Shown here one piece after another: positions 8,414-17,610 of a stretch of DNA of 50,556 nucleotides. The DNA is from Paracoccaceae bacterium (GTDB lineage Bacteria > Pseudomonadota > Alphaproteobacteria > Rhizobiales > Stappiaceae): assembly GCA_002709505.1 (NCBI GenBank), contig PARB01000006.1:1-50556 (forward strand), read 5' to 3'. A program made the position numbers and the translations under genes. The notes beneath the pieces are model-generated. The model was not told the origin of the DNA. It did not search any database and saw only the letters and a list, made by a program, of their open reading frames with translations. The first letter of the stretch is position 1. Every line of letters begins with the position of its first letter.

Positions 8414-9688
8414 TCAGGCGCTCACCGGCCCGTATTTGCGCGCCGCATCCAGCGCAAGGCCCGTCCCAACGCTGCCGAAGACATCGCCCTGAACCACGGC
8501 CGCCTGCGGGAACAGGCCCGTGAGACGGTCGCGGACGAAGGGGATCGAGGCCGAGCCGCCGGTGACGAACACCGAGGAGATCGCCTCCGCTCCCACCCCG
8601 GCCTGATCCAGACAGTCAGCAAGCGCCCCCGCGATCCCGGCGACCGACTGTTCGATTGCCGCCACAAGATCGGCGCGCGCCACCTCAAGATCGAGATCCA
8701 CATCCGACAGCGGGAAGCGCAGGTGATGACGCTCCCGCGACGACAGCGCGATCTTCGCCGCCTCGACCTCGCCGGCCAGTGCATGGCCCTGGCGCTCGGC
8801 GATCACCGCCATCAGCCGGTCGACGAGGTCGGGGCGGGCGGCATCCTGCCGGAGGTCCTTCAGCTTGGTGTCGATCTGCGGCGCGTAGAGGAAATTGATA
8901 CGGTGCCAGGTGGCCAGCTCGAAATAGGCCCAGTTCGGCAGGTCGCGCCGCCCGTCGCGGGCAAGCGTCCGGTAGCCCAGTTCCGGCATGACGGTCCGCA
9001 GGCTGAGCAGGCGGTCGAAATCGGTTCCGCCGATGTGAATGCCGGTGCTGGCAAGAATATCCGCGCGCCGGTCGGCCGCCTTCCGGCGCTCCGGCGACAC
9101 CCGCACGATGGCGAAATCCGACGTGCCGCCGCCGAGATCGACGATAACGGCCAGTTCCTCGCGCTCTACGGAGCGCTCGTGATCCAGCGCCGCGGCAATC
9201 GGCTCGAACTGGAACGCCACCTCGAAAAATCCCGCGTCGCGCGCAATGGCCTCAAGCTCGTCCTGCGCGCGGGCGTCGGCCTCCGCGTCGCCGTCGACGA
9301 AATGAACCGGGCGCCCGAGCACGACCCTATCGAAGGCCTGGCCGGCGGCGGCCTCCGCGCGCGTCTTCACCTGCTTCAGATACAGCCCGATGATCTCGGA
9401 GAAGGTCCAGCGACGCGCCTTGATCGTCGTCTTTTCCGCCATGGTCCGGGAGCCCAGAACGCTCTTCAGCGAGCGCATCAGCCGTCCCTCGACGCCCTCG
9501 ACATAGGCATTGACGGCCCCGCGGCCGAAGCGGACCTCCGCGTCCTCAAACGAAAAGAACAGCGTGCTCGGCAACACCGCGCTGTCTCCTTCCAGGGCGA
9601 GAAGCCTGGCCGCACCGTCGGGCGCGAGAATCGCGGCGGTGGAGTTGGACGTGCCGAAGTCGATGCCGCAGGGCATGTGTGAGGTCAT
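8414..9688 (-). CDS. Hsp70-family protein, YegD-like
   Basis: This 424-residue actin/Hsp70-fold ATPase shows the phosphate 1 motif CGIDFGTSNSTAA near the N terminus, the phosphate 2 motif VDLGGGTSDFAIV, and the adenosine-side motif VFVTGGSASIPFVRDRL. It lacks the C-terminal substrate-binding domain of DnaK, as does YegD of enteric bacteria, whose function is poorly known. The ATG at 9688 begins MTSHMPCGIDFG; an ATG 12 bases further in, or a longer frame from 9787, are alternatives, and none has a strong ribosome binding site. It is probably cytoplasmic. ttcA lies upstream on the same strand, 102 bases away. Confidence 0.88.
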   Translation of the reverse strand: MTSHMPCGIDFGTSNSTAAILAPDGAARLLALEGDSAVLPSTLFFSFEDAEVRFGRGAVNAYVEGVEGRLMRSLKSVLGSRTMAEKTTIKARRWTFSEIIGLYLKQVKTRAEAAAGQAFDRVVLGRPVHFVDGDAEADARAQDELEAIARDAGFFEVAFQFEPIAAALDHERSVEREELAVIVDLGGGTSDFAIVRVSPERRKAADRRADILASTGIHIGGTDFDRLLSLRTVMPELGYRTLARDGRRDLPNWAYFELATWHRINFLYAPQIDTKLKDLRQDAARPDLVDRLMAVIAERQGHALAGEVEAAKIALSSRERHHLRFPLSDVDLDLEVARADLVAAIEQSVAGIAGALADCLDQAGVGAEAISSVFVTGGSASIPFVRDRLTGLFPQAAVVQGDVFGSVGTGLALDAARKYGPVSA

Positions 9689-9790
9689 TGTCAGGGTCCG
9701 AAAAAGCAGGGCCGCCGGATGCGGCATGGGAAAGACAAAGCCGGGACAGGCGGACCCTCCCGGCTTGAACGATGGATCTGGATGCAAGAG

Positions 9791-10732
9791 TTATTCGGCG
9801 GCGAACAACCGCCCGGTCATGGCAAGGGCCGCGCCGCAGGGCTCGCTGTCCTCACGCGCATCGGCGCCGGCATGAGAGGACGCCATCAGGCCGGCGAAGT
9901 CGAAGAGCGCCGGATCATGCAGATGCGACGCCCGCACATTGGCAAGCGCGCGAGCCATGACCGACAGCCGCCCCGGCGTCGCCCGCTCCCACTCCGCCAT
10001 CATCGCCTTCACCTGGGCGCGCTGCAGGCCGTCCTGGCTGCCGCACAGGTCGCAGGGGATGATCGGAAATTCCATTGCCTTCGCGTAGCGGGCGATGTCC
10101 TCTTCCGACGAGGAAATCAGCGGGCGCAGCACCAGCAGGTCGCCGTCGTCGTTGAGAAGTTTCGGCGGCATGGAGGACAGCCGTCCGCCGAAGAAGAGGT
10201 TCATGAAGAAGGTTTCCAGCGCATCCTCGCGGTGATGACCGAGCACGATGGCCGAACAGCCCTCCTCGCGGGCGATGCGATAGAGGTGACCGCGCCTGAG
10301 CCGCGAGCAGAGCGAACAATAGGTCTTTCCCTCCGGCACCTTGTCCACGACGATGGAATAGGTATCCTGACGCACGATGCGGTGCGCGATGTCGTGGGTC
10401 TGGAAGAACTCCGGCAGGATATGCGCGGGAAATCCCGGCTGAGCCTGGTCGAGATTGCAGGCGAGCAGGTCGACCGGCAGCACGCCCCGCCATTTCAGGT
10501 CGAGAAGCACGGCGAGCAGCGTATAGCTGTCCTTGCCGCCGGAGAGGCACACAAGCCAGCGCGGACGCTCACCCGACGCCTCCACCATGGCACTGCGCGC
10601 GATGGTGTCGCGCACCTCCCTGAGCAGGCGTTTCCTGAGCTTCTTGAACGACACGGAGGCCGGCGCGTCGCGAAACAGAGGCGGACAGGCCGTCGCCTCG
10701 GTCGCGTCAACAGGCTGCGTGAAATCGCTCAT
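9791..10732 (-). CDS. ttcA: TtcA, tRNA 2-thiocytidine synthetase
   Basis: This 313-residue protein has the PP-loop SGGKDS (64-69) and the cysteine pairs CSLC (139, 142) and CDLC (227, 230), which mark TtcA. TtcA binds a [4Fe-4S] cluster and thiolates C32 of certain tRNAs using ATP and a sulfur donor. The ATG at 10732 starts MSDFTQP; the open frame extends upstream to 10900 but that part is poor coding sequence. Its iron-sulfur need fits the bolA-grxD pair 2 kb away, though no co-regulation is visible. Confidence 0.9.
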   Translation of the reverse strand: MSDFTQPVDATEATACPPLFRDAPASVSFKKLRKRLLREVRDTIARSAMVEASGERPRWLVCLSGGKDSYTLLAVLLDLKWRGVLPVDLLACNLDQAQPGFPAHILPEFFQTHDIAHRIVRQDTYSIVVDKVPEGKTYCSLCSRLRRGHLYRIAREEGCSAIVLGHHREDALETFFMNLFFGGRLSSMPPKLLNDDGDLLVLRPLISSSEEDIARYAKAMEFPIIPCDLCGSQDGLQRAQVKAMMAEWERATPGRLSVMARALANVRASHLHDPALFDFAGLMASSHAGADAREDSEPCGAALAMTGRLFAAE

Positions 10733-10890
10733 AGTGTCATCTGCCGGGAACTGGATGTATCGGGGGCGGACAATGCCGAGATTTGGCCCCGATGGCAACA
10801 TCGACGACGACCATTGCACGAACGCGTGCGATCCCGCAGGCTGCGCCGAAGCGCTCTCGAAAACACCGCACCAACCGGAAAGGCGATCCC

Positions 10891-11085
10891 TTGCCAGCAC
10901 CCGCCCGCATCAAACGCCTGTCGGCGCTCGCCCTTGCGCTCCTTGCCGGGGCCTGCTCCTCCTCCGCCTCCATCGGTTCGGCGGTGCTCACCTCCGACGG
11001 CCGGGGCGCGGCGACGATCGACACGCAGACGCTGACCATCGGCACCCAGCGCCCCACCGACGTCCCGCCCCCGCCCGGAGGCTGA
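10891..11085 (+). CDS. Small putative lipoprotein
   Basis: From the TTG at 10891 this gives a 64-residue protein with a basic start, a hydrophobic core and a lipobox LLAGACSS, so it is probably lipidated. GGAAAGG lies about eight bases before the TTG. A longer frame from an ATG at 10783 would add an arginine-rich leader that does not look like a signal peptide. The rest is short and ends PPPPGG. Function unknown; the gene itself is likely but not certain. Confidence 0.5.
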   Translation: MPAPARIKRLSALALALLAGACSSSASIGSAVLTSDGRGAATIDTQTLTIGTQRPTDVPPPPGG

Positions 11086-11133
11086 GGACTGAAAGCTGAA
11101 GGCGGGCCGCCGGGACCGGCATACAGTGGCGGA

Positions 11134-12108
11134 TCAGCCCTCGGCGACGTAGCGCCAGGCGCCGTCCTTCGCCTCGGCGCGGCCGACGCCCGGCCACGGA
11201 AGGTGGTAGCCGACGAGCAGCAGGCCGTCGCTCGCCGCGCGGTCGAGCAGCGTGCGGCGTGTCTTCGCGGCAAGCTCCGGGTTCTGGTCGGTGGTCGGCT
11301 GCCAGTCCGGCTTTTCAAAAGACACAGACGGATGGGTCAGCGCGTCGCCGGTGACGAGCAGTTGCTGGCCGCCGTCCTCGATCAGGACGGACATGTGCCC
11401 CGGCGTGTGGCCCGGCGTCTCGATCATGGTGATGCCGGAGACGACCGCATGGTCGGCGCCGACCCGTTCCACCTTCTCAGCGACCGCGCCCAGATTGCGC
11501 TGCGCGCCCAGCGCGAAGGAATGCAGCTCCTCCGGATTGTCGGCGAGGAAATCCGGGTTCATCCAGAAATCCCATTCCGCAGCCCCCATCAGGTAGCTGG
11601 CGTTGGGAAAGCGCTCGCTCTCGTCGAAATCGTCGATCACGCCCCAGACATGGTCCGGGTGGCCATGGGTCAGCACCACATGGGTGACGCTGTCGCGGTC
11701 GAGGCCGGCGGCGTCGAAACTGTCGGCCAGAAGCCCGGCATCCTGGAAGAAGTTCAGCCCCGCGCCGGTGTCGATCAGGACGAGCGCATCGCCCTTTCGA
11801 ACCAGCGCGATGTTGAGGGCGCTGGCGCGGGTTTCGGCGTCATGGCCATGGGACGTCAGAAAGGCGCTGCGCTCCTCGTCGCTCACATTGGAGGCAAGCG
11901 TCGAGGCCGGCAGCACCAGCCCGCCATCGGTCAGGATGGTGATCTCGCTGTCGCCCAGGCTAAACTGATGCGCCGCCTCGGCCGCCCGTGCCGGCGTGCG
12001 CGCTGCGAACAGTCCCGCGCCCGCGCCGGCACCAGCCGTCGCCAGACCGCGCGCCACCAGGGGAGCGGAAAGCCCCCCGGCCAGAATGGAACGTCTCGAT
12101 ACGGACAT
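11134..12108 (-). CDS. Tat-exported MBL-fold metallo-hydrolase
   Basis: This 324-residue protein starts MSVSRRSILAGG, a twin-arginine type leader, with an Ala-rich stretch to about residue 45. The metallo-beta-lactamase signature THGHPDH (His148, His150, Asp152, His153) and the later ETPGHTPGHMS and VTGDAL motifs show a two-zinc hydrolase. Substrate is unknown; lactonase-like members have similar layouts. GGAGGAG at 12114-12120 sets the ATG at 12108. A palindromic site lies 25 bases upstream of the start. Confidence 0.87.
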   Translation of the reverse strand: MSVSRRSILAGGLSAPLVARGLATAGAGAGAGLFAARTPARAAEAAHQFSLGDSEITILTDGGLVLPASTLASNVSDEERSAFLTSHGHDAETRASALNIALVRKGDALVLIDTGAGLNFFQDAGLLADSFDAAGLDRDSVTHVVLTHGHPDHVWGVIDDFDESERFPNASYLMGAAEWDFWMNPDFLADNPEELHSFALGAQRNLGAVAEKVERVGADHAVVSGITMIETPGHTPGHMSVLIEDGGQQLLVTGDALTHPSVSFEKPDWQPTTDQNPELAAKTRRTLLDRAASDGLLLVGYHLPWPGVGRAEAKDGAWRYVAEG

Positions 12109-12132
12109 GTCGTCTCCTCCGGTTTTCACGCA

Positions 12133-12170
12133 TCATATTCGACTGAGCGAATATGAAAACCCGAATATGA
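12133..12170. promoter_or_regulatory. Operator candidate, three CGAATATGA half-sites
   Basis: TCATATTCG (12133-12141) and CGAATATGA (12148-12156) form an inverted repeat with six bases between; a further CGAATATGA lies at 12162-12170, 14 bases on in direct orientation. The block sits just upstream of the MBL-hydrolase start. The geometry suits a dimeric winged-helix repressor of the ArsR or similar type, but no regulator gene is next to it. Confidence 0.55.
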
Positions 12171-12214
12171 CGACGGGAAGCCTCGGTGCATGGGTGCAGC
12201 AGGCCCCGGACGCG

Positions 12215-12240
12215 AAAAGGGCGCGCCTTGCGGCGCGCCC
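12215..12240 (-). terminator. Rho-independent terminator after rpsD
   Basis: On the minus strand GGGCGCGCC and GGCGCGCCC pair around a GCAA tetraloop, followed by TTTT. It lies 34 bases after the rpsD stop. Confidence 0.8.
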
Positions 12241-12273
12241 CGTTCGAAGCCTGGCGGACTTGAAATCCGAAGA

Positions 12274-12891
12274 TCAGCGCGAATAGAACTCGACGATGAG
12301 GTTCGGTTCCATCTGCACCGGATACGGCACGTCGGCAAGCGTCGGGACCCGGTTGAAGGTCGCGGTCATCTTGCTGTGGTCGGCGGTCACATAGTCCGGC
12401 ACGTCACGCTCGGCGAGCTGGGTCGCCTCGATCACGGTCGCGAGCTGACGCGACTTCTCACGCACCTCGATGACATCGCCCGGCTTGCAGCGGTAGCTGG
12501 TGATGTTGACGCGGCGGCCGTTGACCTTGACGTGACCGTGGTTGACGAACTGGCGCGCGGCGAAAACCGTCGGCACGAACTTCGCGCGGTACACGATCGC
12601 GTCCAGACGACGCTCGAGCAGACCGATCAGGTTCTCCGAGGTGTCGCCCTTGAGGCGGGACGCCTCGACGTAAATCTTGTGGAACTGCTTCTCGGAAATG
12701 TTTCCGTAGTAGCCCTTGAGCTTCTGCTTGGCGCGAAGCTGGACACCGAAGTCCGAGAGCTTGCCCTTGCGGCGCTGGCCGTGCTGGCCCGGGCCGTATT
12801 CGCGGCGGTTGGCCGGGGACTTCGGACGGCCCCAGATGTTCTCGCCCATGCGGCGATCGAGTTTGTGCTTTACGCTATGGCGCTTCGACAT
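12274..12891 (-). CDS. rpsD: 30S ribosomal protein S4
   Basis: This 205-residue protein starts [20 protein letters not shown] and contains the S4 RNA-binding domain ([14 protein letters not shown] through [10 protein letters not shown]). S4 binds 16S rRNA early in 30S assembly. In alphaproteobacteria it is often encoded alone, as here, rather than with the alpha operon. It has its own terminator. The 258-base upstream gap contains a minus-strand terminator and a TTGACA element, listed separately. Confidence 0.98.
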   Translation of the reverse strand: MSKRHSVKHKLDRRMGENIWGRPKSPANRREYGPGQHGQRRKGKLSDFGVQLRAKQKLKGYYGNISEKQFHKIYVEASRLKGDTSENLIGLLERRLDAIVYRAKFVPTVFAARQFVNHGHVKVNGRRVNITSYRCKPGDVIEVREKSRQLATVIEATQLAERDVPDYVTADHSKMTATFNRVPTLADVPYPVQMEPNLIVEFYSR

Positions 12892-13030
12892 TCGCGGTTC
12901 CTTCGCAGTCGTCTGTTATATCAAGGAAACACGCCCTCCTCTCCTTGCCTTCTCCATGACGGTCACGAAGAAAGCGAGGCGACAGGACCCCGGGCCAAAC
13001 AGCGCCGGCACGGAGATCCACGGGTGCGTG

Positions 13031-13059
13031 AAAAACAAGGCGGGCCACAGGGACCCGCC
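13031..13059 (-). terminator. Terminator-like hairpin between murI and rpsD
   Basis: On the minus strand GGCGGG-T-CC pairs with GG-CCCGCC (one-base bulge, four-base loop) and is followed by TTGTTTTT. It lies about 90 bases after murI and would end that transcript. Confidence 0.6.
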
Positions 13060-13070
13060 AAGTCGCAGGA

Positions 13071-13099
13071 TCCCTATCCGACCGGCGGGCGCTTGTCAA
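13071..13099 (-). promoter_or_regulatory. Possible sigma-70 promoter upstream of rpsD
   Basis: The minus strand reads TTGACA (13099-13094), a 17-base spacer and TAGGGA (13076-13071). The -35 is perfect and the -10 poor. Transcription would begin right at the hairpin at 13031-13059, so either this element is chance or the hairpin acts as a leader attenuator. Confidence 0.3.
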
Positions 13100-13149
13100 A
13101 CGGAAGTCGTGTGACAAACCGCGCAATTCCGCCATTCGGCGCGGATCCG

Positions 13150-13953
13150 TCAGACCGGCGGCGCAAGCAGCGTCAGAAGATGGGACAGATCCGCCCCCGT
13201 GGTGGCGATCACCCGGTCGGCCCCGGCCGGCGGTTCGGCACCCGCCGGCAGCGGCGCGGCCGCCTCGCCCAGCACATTGGCAAGGCGGCGCGCAATCGCC
13301 GGCGCCGGGTCGAGCCAGTCGACATTCCAGGGCGCGGCTTGCATCAATTGCGGCAGGAGCAGCGGGTAATGGGTGCAGGCAAGCACGACCACATCGGTTC
13401 GCGCGCCGTTCTTGGTCACGAAGCAGGGGGCGATTTCCTGTGCCAGAACATCCCGGTCCACGTCCTTGCCGGCAATCGCCGCCTCCGCGAGCCGCGCCAG
13501 CCGGCGGGCCCCGACGAGGGTGATCGCCGTGTCGGGCGCAAAGCGCCGGATCAGGTCGAACGTATAGTCGCGTACGACGGTGGCCGGGGTCGCGAGCACC
13601 GTGACGAGGCCGCTGCGCGAAATCTCCGCCGCCGGCTTGATCGCCGGCACAGTGCCCACCACCGGGATCGACAACCGTGCACGCAAGGGCGCCAGCACGA
13701 GGGTAGAAGCGGTGTTGCAGGCGATGACGACGGCGCAGGGGCGCAACTCGTCGACAAGCCGCACCAGCAGTTCCACGCAATGGGCGGTCAGTGCTTCCTC
13801 CGGCCAGTCGCCATAGGGAAAGCCGGCATCGTCGGCGACGTAACACAGCGGAAGCTGCGGCAGCAGGGAGCGGATCTGGCGCGCGACGCTCATGCCGCCG
13901 GCACCGCTGTCGAAGACGAGCACCGGGGGGCCGAGCGGCGCGGGCGCGCTCAT
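13150..13953 (-). CDS. murI: Glutamate racemase
   Basis: This 267-residue protein shows the racemase signatures: VFDSGAGGMSV with Asp15, the first catalytic Cys79 in VIACNTAS, and the second, Cys193, in LACTHYPLL. It makes D-glutamate for peptidoglycan in the cytoplasm. Its ATG shares one base with the trmJ stop (TAATG), so translation is probably coupled. Longer open frame upstream overlaps trmJ and is rejected. Confidence 0.96.
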   Translation of the reverse strand: MSAPAPLGPPVLVFDSGAGGMSVARQIRSLLPQLPLCYVADDAGFPYGDWPEEALTAHCVELLVRLVDELRPCAVVIACNTASTLVLAPLRARLSIPVVGTVPAIKPAAEISRSGLVTVLATPATVVRDYTFDLIRRFAPDTAITLVGARRLARLAEAAIAGKDVDRDVLAQEIAPCFVTKNGARTDVVVLACTHYPLLLPQLMQAAPWNVDWLDPAPAIARRLANVLGEAAAPLPAGAEPPAGADRVIATTGADLSHLLTLLAPPV

Positions 13954-14783
13954 TATTCGCTTTCGGCGGACGGACCGTCGCTCTTGTCTTCGCGCTGATC
14001 CTCGCGCGGACGGGTCGGCCGTCGCTCGAGCGCCGCGATCACGCCGCGCAGGGTCTTCACTTCCTGGTCGGTCAGGGCGGCCTTCTGCAGGATGTTGCGC
14101 AGGTTGCGCACCATGGAGGGGCGCTTTTCCGGCGGACGGAAGAAGGTGACGCCGTCGAGCGCGCTTTCCAGATGCTCGAACAGCCGCACCAGGTCCTCCT
14201 TGCGCGCGGGCGGGTTGGCCACCTCGTCGAGGCGGAAGGGCAAGGCCCCGCGATTCGCCTTGACGCGCCATTCATAGGCGCACACCAGCACCGCCTGGGC
14301 GATGTTCAGCGACGCGAAATCCGGATCGACGGGCAACGTGACGATCTCGTCGGCGAGCGCCACCTCGTCGTTGTTGAGCCCCCAGCGCTCGCGACCGAAG
14401 AGATAGCCGACGCTCGCGCCCTGCGCGGCAAGGCGGGTGGCGGCCTCGGCTGCCTCGTCCGGACCGCGCACGGGCTTGGGCACCTCGCGCGAACGCGCCG
14501 TCGTCGCATAGACGAAACTGAGATCCGCGATGGCATCCTCGACGCTGGTAAAGACGCGCACGCCGTCGATGACATGATCGGCTCGGCTTGCCGCCGCCCG
14601 TGCCCGCTCGCTCGGCCAGCCGTCGCGCGGATTGACGATCCGCAGATCGACAAGGCCGAAATTCGCCATGGCGCGCGCGGCCGTGCCGATGTTTTCGCCC
14701 AGCTGCGGCTCGCACAGGATGACGCAGGGAGGCGTCAGGTCGACGCTTCGGGCCGACGGATCGATGGATGCATTGCGTGTCAT
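13953..14783 (-). CDS. trmJ: tRNA/rRNA 2'-O-methyltransferase, TrmJ-type
   Basis: This 276-residue SPOUT methyltransferase has motif 1 GENIGTAARAMANFG, motif 2 YLFGRERWGLNNDEVALAD and motif 3 LNIAQAVLVCAYEW, the set found in TrmJ, which methylates the ribose of residue 32 in tRNAs using S-adenosylmethionine. The C-terminal 100 residues are helical and end in a charged tail. The ATG at 14783 gives MTRNASID; earlier in-frame codons lie in poor coding sequence. It overlaps murI by one base. Confidence 0.87.
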   Translation of the reverse strand: MTRNASIDPSARSVDLTPPCVILCEPQLGENIGTAARAMANFGLVDLRIVNPRDGWPSERARAAASRADHVIDGVRVFTSVEDAIADLSFVYATTARSREVPKPVRGPDEAAEAATRLAAQGASVGYLFGRERWGLNNDEVALADEIVTLPVDPDFASLNIAQAVLVCAYEWRVKANRGALPFRLDEVANPPARKEDLVRLFEHLESALDGVTFFRPPEKRPSMVRNLRNILQKAALTDQEVKTLRGVIAALERRPTRPREDQREDKSDGPSAESE

Positions 14784-14933
14784 GGCGCGCAGATAGCCCA
14801 TTCCCGGCGACTTTTCCAGCGTTCGCGCAACGCCCGCACCAGGGCGCGATAGCGGATCGCACGAAAGGCAAACCGGCGTTATAGTCAGAATGTTGAAAAT
14901 CATTCTCTATCCGCAAATACAAGGAATTACGGC

Positions 14934-15521
14934 ATGAGCGCGCCGCAACCGCAAACCGCATCCCACAAACCGCCGATCACGGAAGTGGTTCGCGAAAAAT
15001 GGGGCTGGTTCCTTGCACTGGGAATCGCCTTGCTGATCGGCGGCTTCGCCATGATCACCGTCCCGCTCGCCAGTTCCATCGCGGTCACGCTGGTCATTGC
15101 ACTGGTGTTCGCCATCGGCGGCGTGCTGCAGATCTGGCACGCCTTCTCCGTCAAGAACTGGAGCGGCTTCCTGTGGGACATCCTGACCGGGATCATCGCG
15201 CTGGTCGGCGGTGCCGCCGTCTACTTCAATCCGGTCATCGGCACCTTCGCGCTGACGCTCGTCGTCGCCGTGATCCTGCTGGCGCAGGGCGTCACGCAGA
15301 TCCTGCTCGGCTTCAAGGTGCGTCCGCACGACGGCTGGGGCTGGCTTGCCGGCGCCGGCGTGCTGTCCATCGTCGCAGGCCTGTGCATCTGGTTCGAATT
15401 CCCGACCTCCGCGCTCTGGGCGCTCGGCCTGTTCGGCGGCGTCGCCGTCCTGATGAACGGCTGGAGCTACATCGCCATCGCCCTGATCGCGCGCAAGTCC
15501 AACGCGGCATCTTCGGTCTGA
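14934..15521 (+). CDS. HdeD-family membrane protein (DUF308)
   Basis: This 195-residue protein has six hydrophobic segments in three hairpins, the DUF308 pattern of HdeD. Visible segments include WFLALGIALLIGGFAMI and GFLWDILTGIIALVGG. HdeD of E. coli is an inner-membrane protein of acid resistance, but most family members are untested, so the role is unknown. It is divergent from trmJ by 150 bases and convergent with the histidine kinase. Confidence 0.85.
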   Translation: MSAPQPQTASHKPPITEVVREKWGWFLALGIALLIGGFAMITVPLASSIAVTLVIALVFAIGGVLQIWHAFSVKNWSGFLWDILTGIIALVGGAAVYFNPVIGTFALTLVVAVILLAQGVTQILLGFKVRPHDGWGWLAGAGVLSIVAGLCIWFEFPTSALWALGLFGGVAVLMNGWSYIAIALIARKSNAASSV

Positions 15522-15540
15522 TCGCCTGCCCCGACGGCCG

Positions 15541-16968
15541 TCATTCGGCGACCGTCGGCACCCTCTCGTCGGCCTCGCTCGCCGCCGGTCCGAAATCCAG
15601 ATAGAAGTCGGCGCCCTCGCCCGGCGCGCTCGTCGCCCCCAGAACCCAGCCATGGCGCTGGGCGATCGCCGAGCAAATGGCGAGCCCCATGCCGGTTCCC
15701 GCGTATTTCTCGCGTCCGTGCAAACGGCGAAACGGCTCGAACACTTGGGCCTGGTGGCTCATGTCGAAACCGATCCCGTTGTCGCGCACATGGATCCGCC
15801 GCGGCCGCCCGTCCGGGTCGCGCGTCACGCGGACACGCACCACCGGCCGGTTGCCCGCAGCTTGAAACTTCACCGCATTGGCAATCAGGTTCTGGAACAG
15901 CTGCTCCAGGAACACGGGATCGCCCTCCAGCTCGACAGCGCCGCCGCTGACGATGATTTCCGCGTCGCTTTCGCGGATCGACTCGGAGAGGCTTTCGGTT
16001 ACCCGCGCGATCAGCGTATCCAGCGACAAGCGCTCGCGGTCGAGCTTGCGGTCGGAGGCCGCGGAATAGTTCAGCAGGTTGGAAATCAGCGTCTTGGCCC
16101 GCCCGGCCGAGGCCCGCATCACATTCGCGGCGTAGGAAATGGTCTCCGTGTCGCGATTGGCCACGCCTTCGAGCAGGAGATCGCTGAACACGCCGATCTT
16201 GCGCACCGGCTCCTTGAGGTCGTGCGAGGCGAGATTGTTGAACTGGGTCAGCCGTTCGTTCGCGGACCTGAGGTCGGCGTTGGCGCGGGCCAGTTCCTCG
16301 GTGCGTTCCGTCACCCGCCGCTCCAGCTGCCCGCGCAGACGCATCAGCTGGCTCCGGTCGCGCAGCACCAGCCCGCCCATGGACAGCCCCGCAACCAGCA
16401 ATCCGATGATCAGGAACAGCACCGTGTCCACGGTGTTGCTGAGAATGTCGCGCTGACGCGCGGCCGCCTCGCGCTGGAGCCGATAGACGCTGGAGCGGAA
16501 GGCATCAAGCGTCGGCTGAAGCTGTCCGAGCTGTTCGCGCATGAGCGTCGCCGCGGCGAGATCGCCCTCCACCATGTCCGCCAGATGGGTATCCGCCTCG
16601 CGCACGACCCGCGTCAGGTCCGGCATGAGAGAGGTCGATCCGTCCACCCGCGCCAACTCGCGCCCGACCGCGCCCTCGCCAAGGCGGATCGCGCGGCTCC
16701 ACAGGATATCGAACCGCGACACCACCTGTGCGCGAAGGTCTTCCCGCCCCTCGTTGAGAATCAGCGTGTCGAGCGCATGCAGCACGTCCTTGTATTCGAC
16801 GACCAGCTGGGCGCTGAACCAGATGAGGCTTTGCCGGTATTCGGCCCGGTCCTCGTTGTTCTGGGTGCTCAAGGTGGAAATGACGACGAACAGCGACCCG
16901 GTGATGATCGCGACGCCGACCAGCAGCGTCGCGTAGAGCGTGCGCACCCATTTTGCGCTCAGTTCCAT
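15541..16968 (-). CDS. Membrane sensor histidine kinase
   Basis: This 475-residue kinase has one membrane segment near residues 10-32, a periplasmic helical domain of about 145 residues, a second membrane segment near 185-203, a coiled coil (LRGQLERRVTERTEEL), the phospho-acceptor His249 in ASHDLKEP, and the ATPase boxes NLIANAVKF, DNGIGFD and GTGMGLAIC. No HAMP or receiver domain is seen and no response regulator lies beside it. The molybdopterin-fold gene at 17080-17610 precedes it by 111 bases on the same strand, so that periplasmic protein may be its signal partner. Confidence 0.93.
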   Translation of the reverse strand: MELSAKWVRTLYATLLVGVAIITGSLFVVISTLSTQNNEDRAEYRQSLIWFSAQLVVEYKDVLHALDTLILNEGREDLRAQVVSRFDILWSRAIRLGEGAVGRELARVDGSTSLMPDLTRVVREADTHLADMVEGDLAAATLMREQLGQLQPTLDAFRSSVYRLQREAAARQRDILSNTVDTVLFLIIGLLVAGLSMGGLVLRDRSQLMRLRGQLERRVTERTEELARANADLRSANERLTQFNNLASHDLKEPVRKIGVFSDLLLEGVANRDTETISYAANVMRASAGRAKTLISNLLNYSAASDRKLDRERLSLDTLIARVTESLSESIRESDAEIIVSGGAVELEGDPVFLEQLFQNLIANAVKFQAAGNRPVVRVRVTRDPDGRPRRIHVRDNGIGFDMSHQAQVFEPFRRLHGREKYAGTGMGLAICSAIAQRHGWVLGATSAPGEGADFYLDFGPAASEADERVPTVAE

Positions 16969-17079
16969 CTTGCTGCCTTCCGCCGGTCTTTCACCGATTG
17001 CGTCCTTCCCAACGGCGCATCCTGAGGTGGAATTCTACAGCCGACACGACCCGGGGGAAAGCGCGAAGCAGCGCAAACG

Positions 17080-17610
17080 TCACTGCGTCGCCTGCCCCGC
17101 CAGCGTCAGTCCGCTCAACTGCCAGATGGCGCGCGAATAGTAGATCTCCGACCTGAGCTCCTCGCGTTCCGACCAGGGGTAGATGACGCGCACGGGCCCG
17201 CGATCGCGCACGCCGATCGGCTCGCCATTCACCCGCACCGCCAGAATCACATCGTAGGCGCGCGCGTCGGAGACCGGAAACACGACGCGGTAGTTGTTGA
17301 GCGCAACCGCGACAATGCTGTCGCCCTTCGCGCCGACATGGGCAAGAACATCGCGGATCAGCGGGCCGGTGTAGGTGGTGAGTTCGTCGTTCCACGGAGT
17401 GGTCGTGACCACATCATGCATGCCGATCGCCTCGAGATCCGACCGGGTCAGCGACAAGGGCTCCGCACTGGCGATATTGCCGTCGATCTTAAGAACGGCG
17501 GGTTCGTCGGCCGCCAGTGCCACAGCCGCCGCGAAGGTGAAAGTCACGGCCAGGAGGCCGAGCGACAGCGCGCGCATCCACGCTAGTTTGATCCCGGTTC
17601 CACGTCCCAT
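17080..17610 (-). CDS. Periplasmic molybdopterin-fold protein without cofactor cysteine
   Basis: This 176-residue protein has a signal peptide (MRALSLGLLAVTFTFAAAVA region, cut near ALA) and a mature domain resembling a shortened oxidoreductase molybdopterin-binding fold: LKIDGNI, WNDELTTYTGPLIRDVLAHVG, and YDVILAVRVNGEP followed by GPVRVIYPW. Sulfite-oxidase type enzymes bind molybdenum through a cysteine; the mature chain here has none, so it is probably not a redox enzyme of that kind. Location before a histidine kinase suggests sensing. The ATG at 17577 is an alternative start. Confidence 0.7.
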   Translation of the reverse strand: MGRGTGIKLAWMRALSLGLLAVTFTFAAAVALAADEPAVLKIDGNIASAEPLSLTRSDLEAIGMHDVVTTTPWNDELTTYTGPLIRDVLAHVGAKGDSIVAVALNNYRVVFPVSDARAYDVILAVRVNGEPIGVRDRGPVRVIYPWSEREELRSEIYYSRAIWQLSGLTLAGQATQ

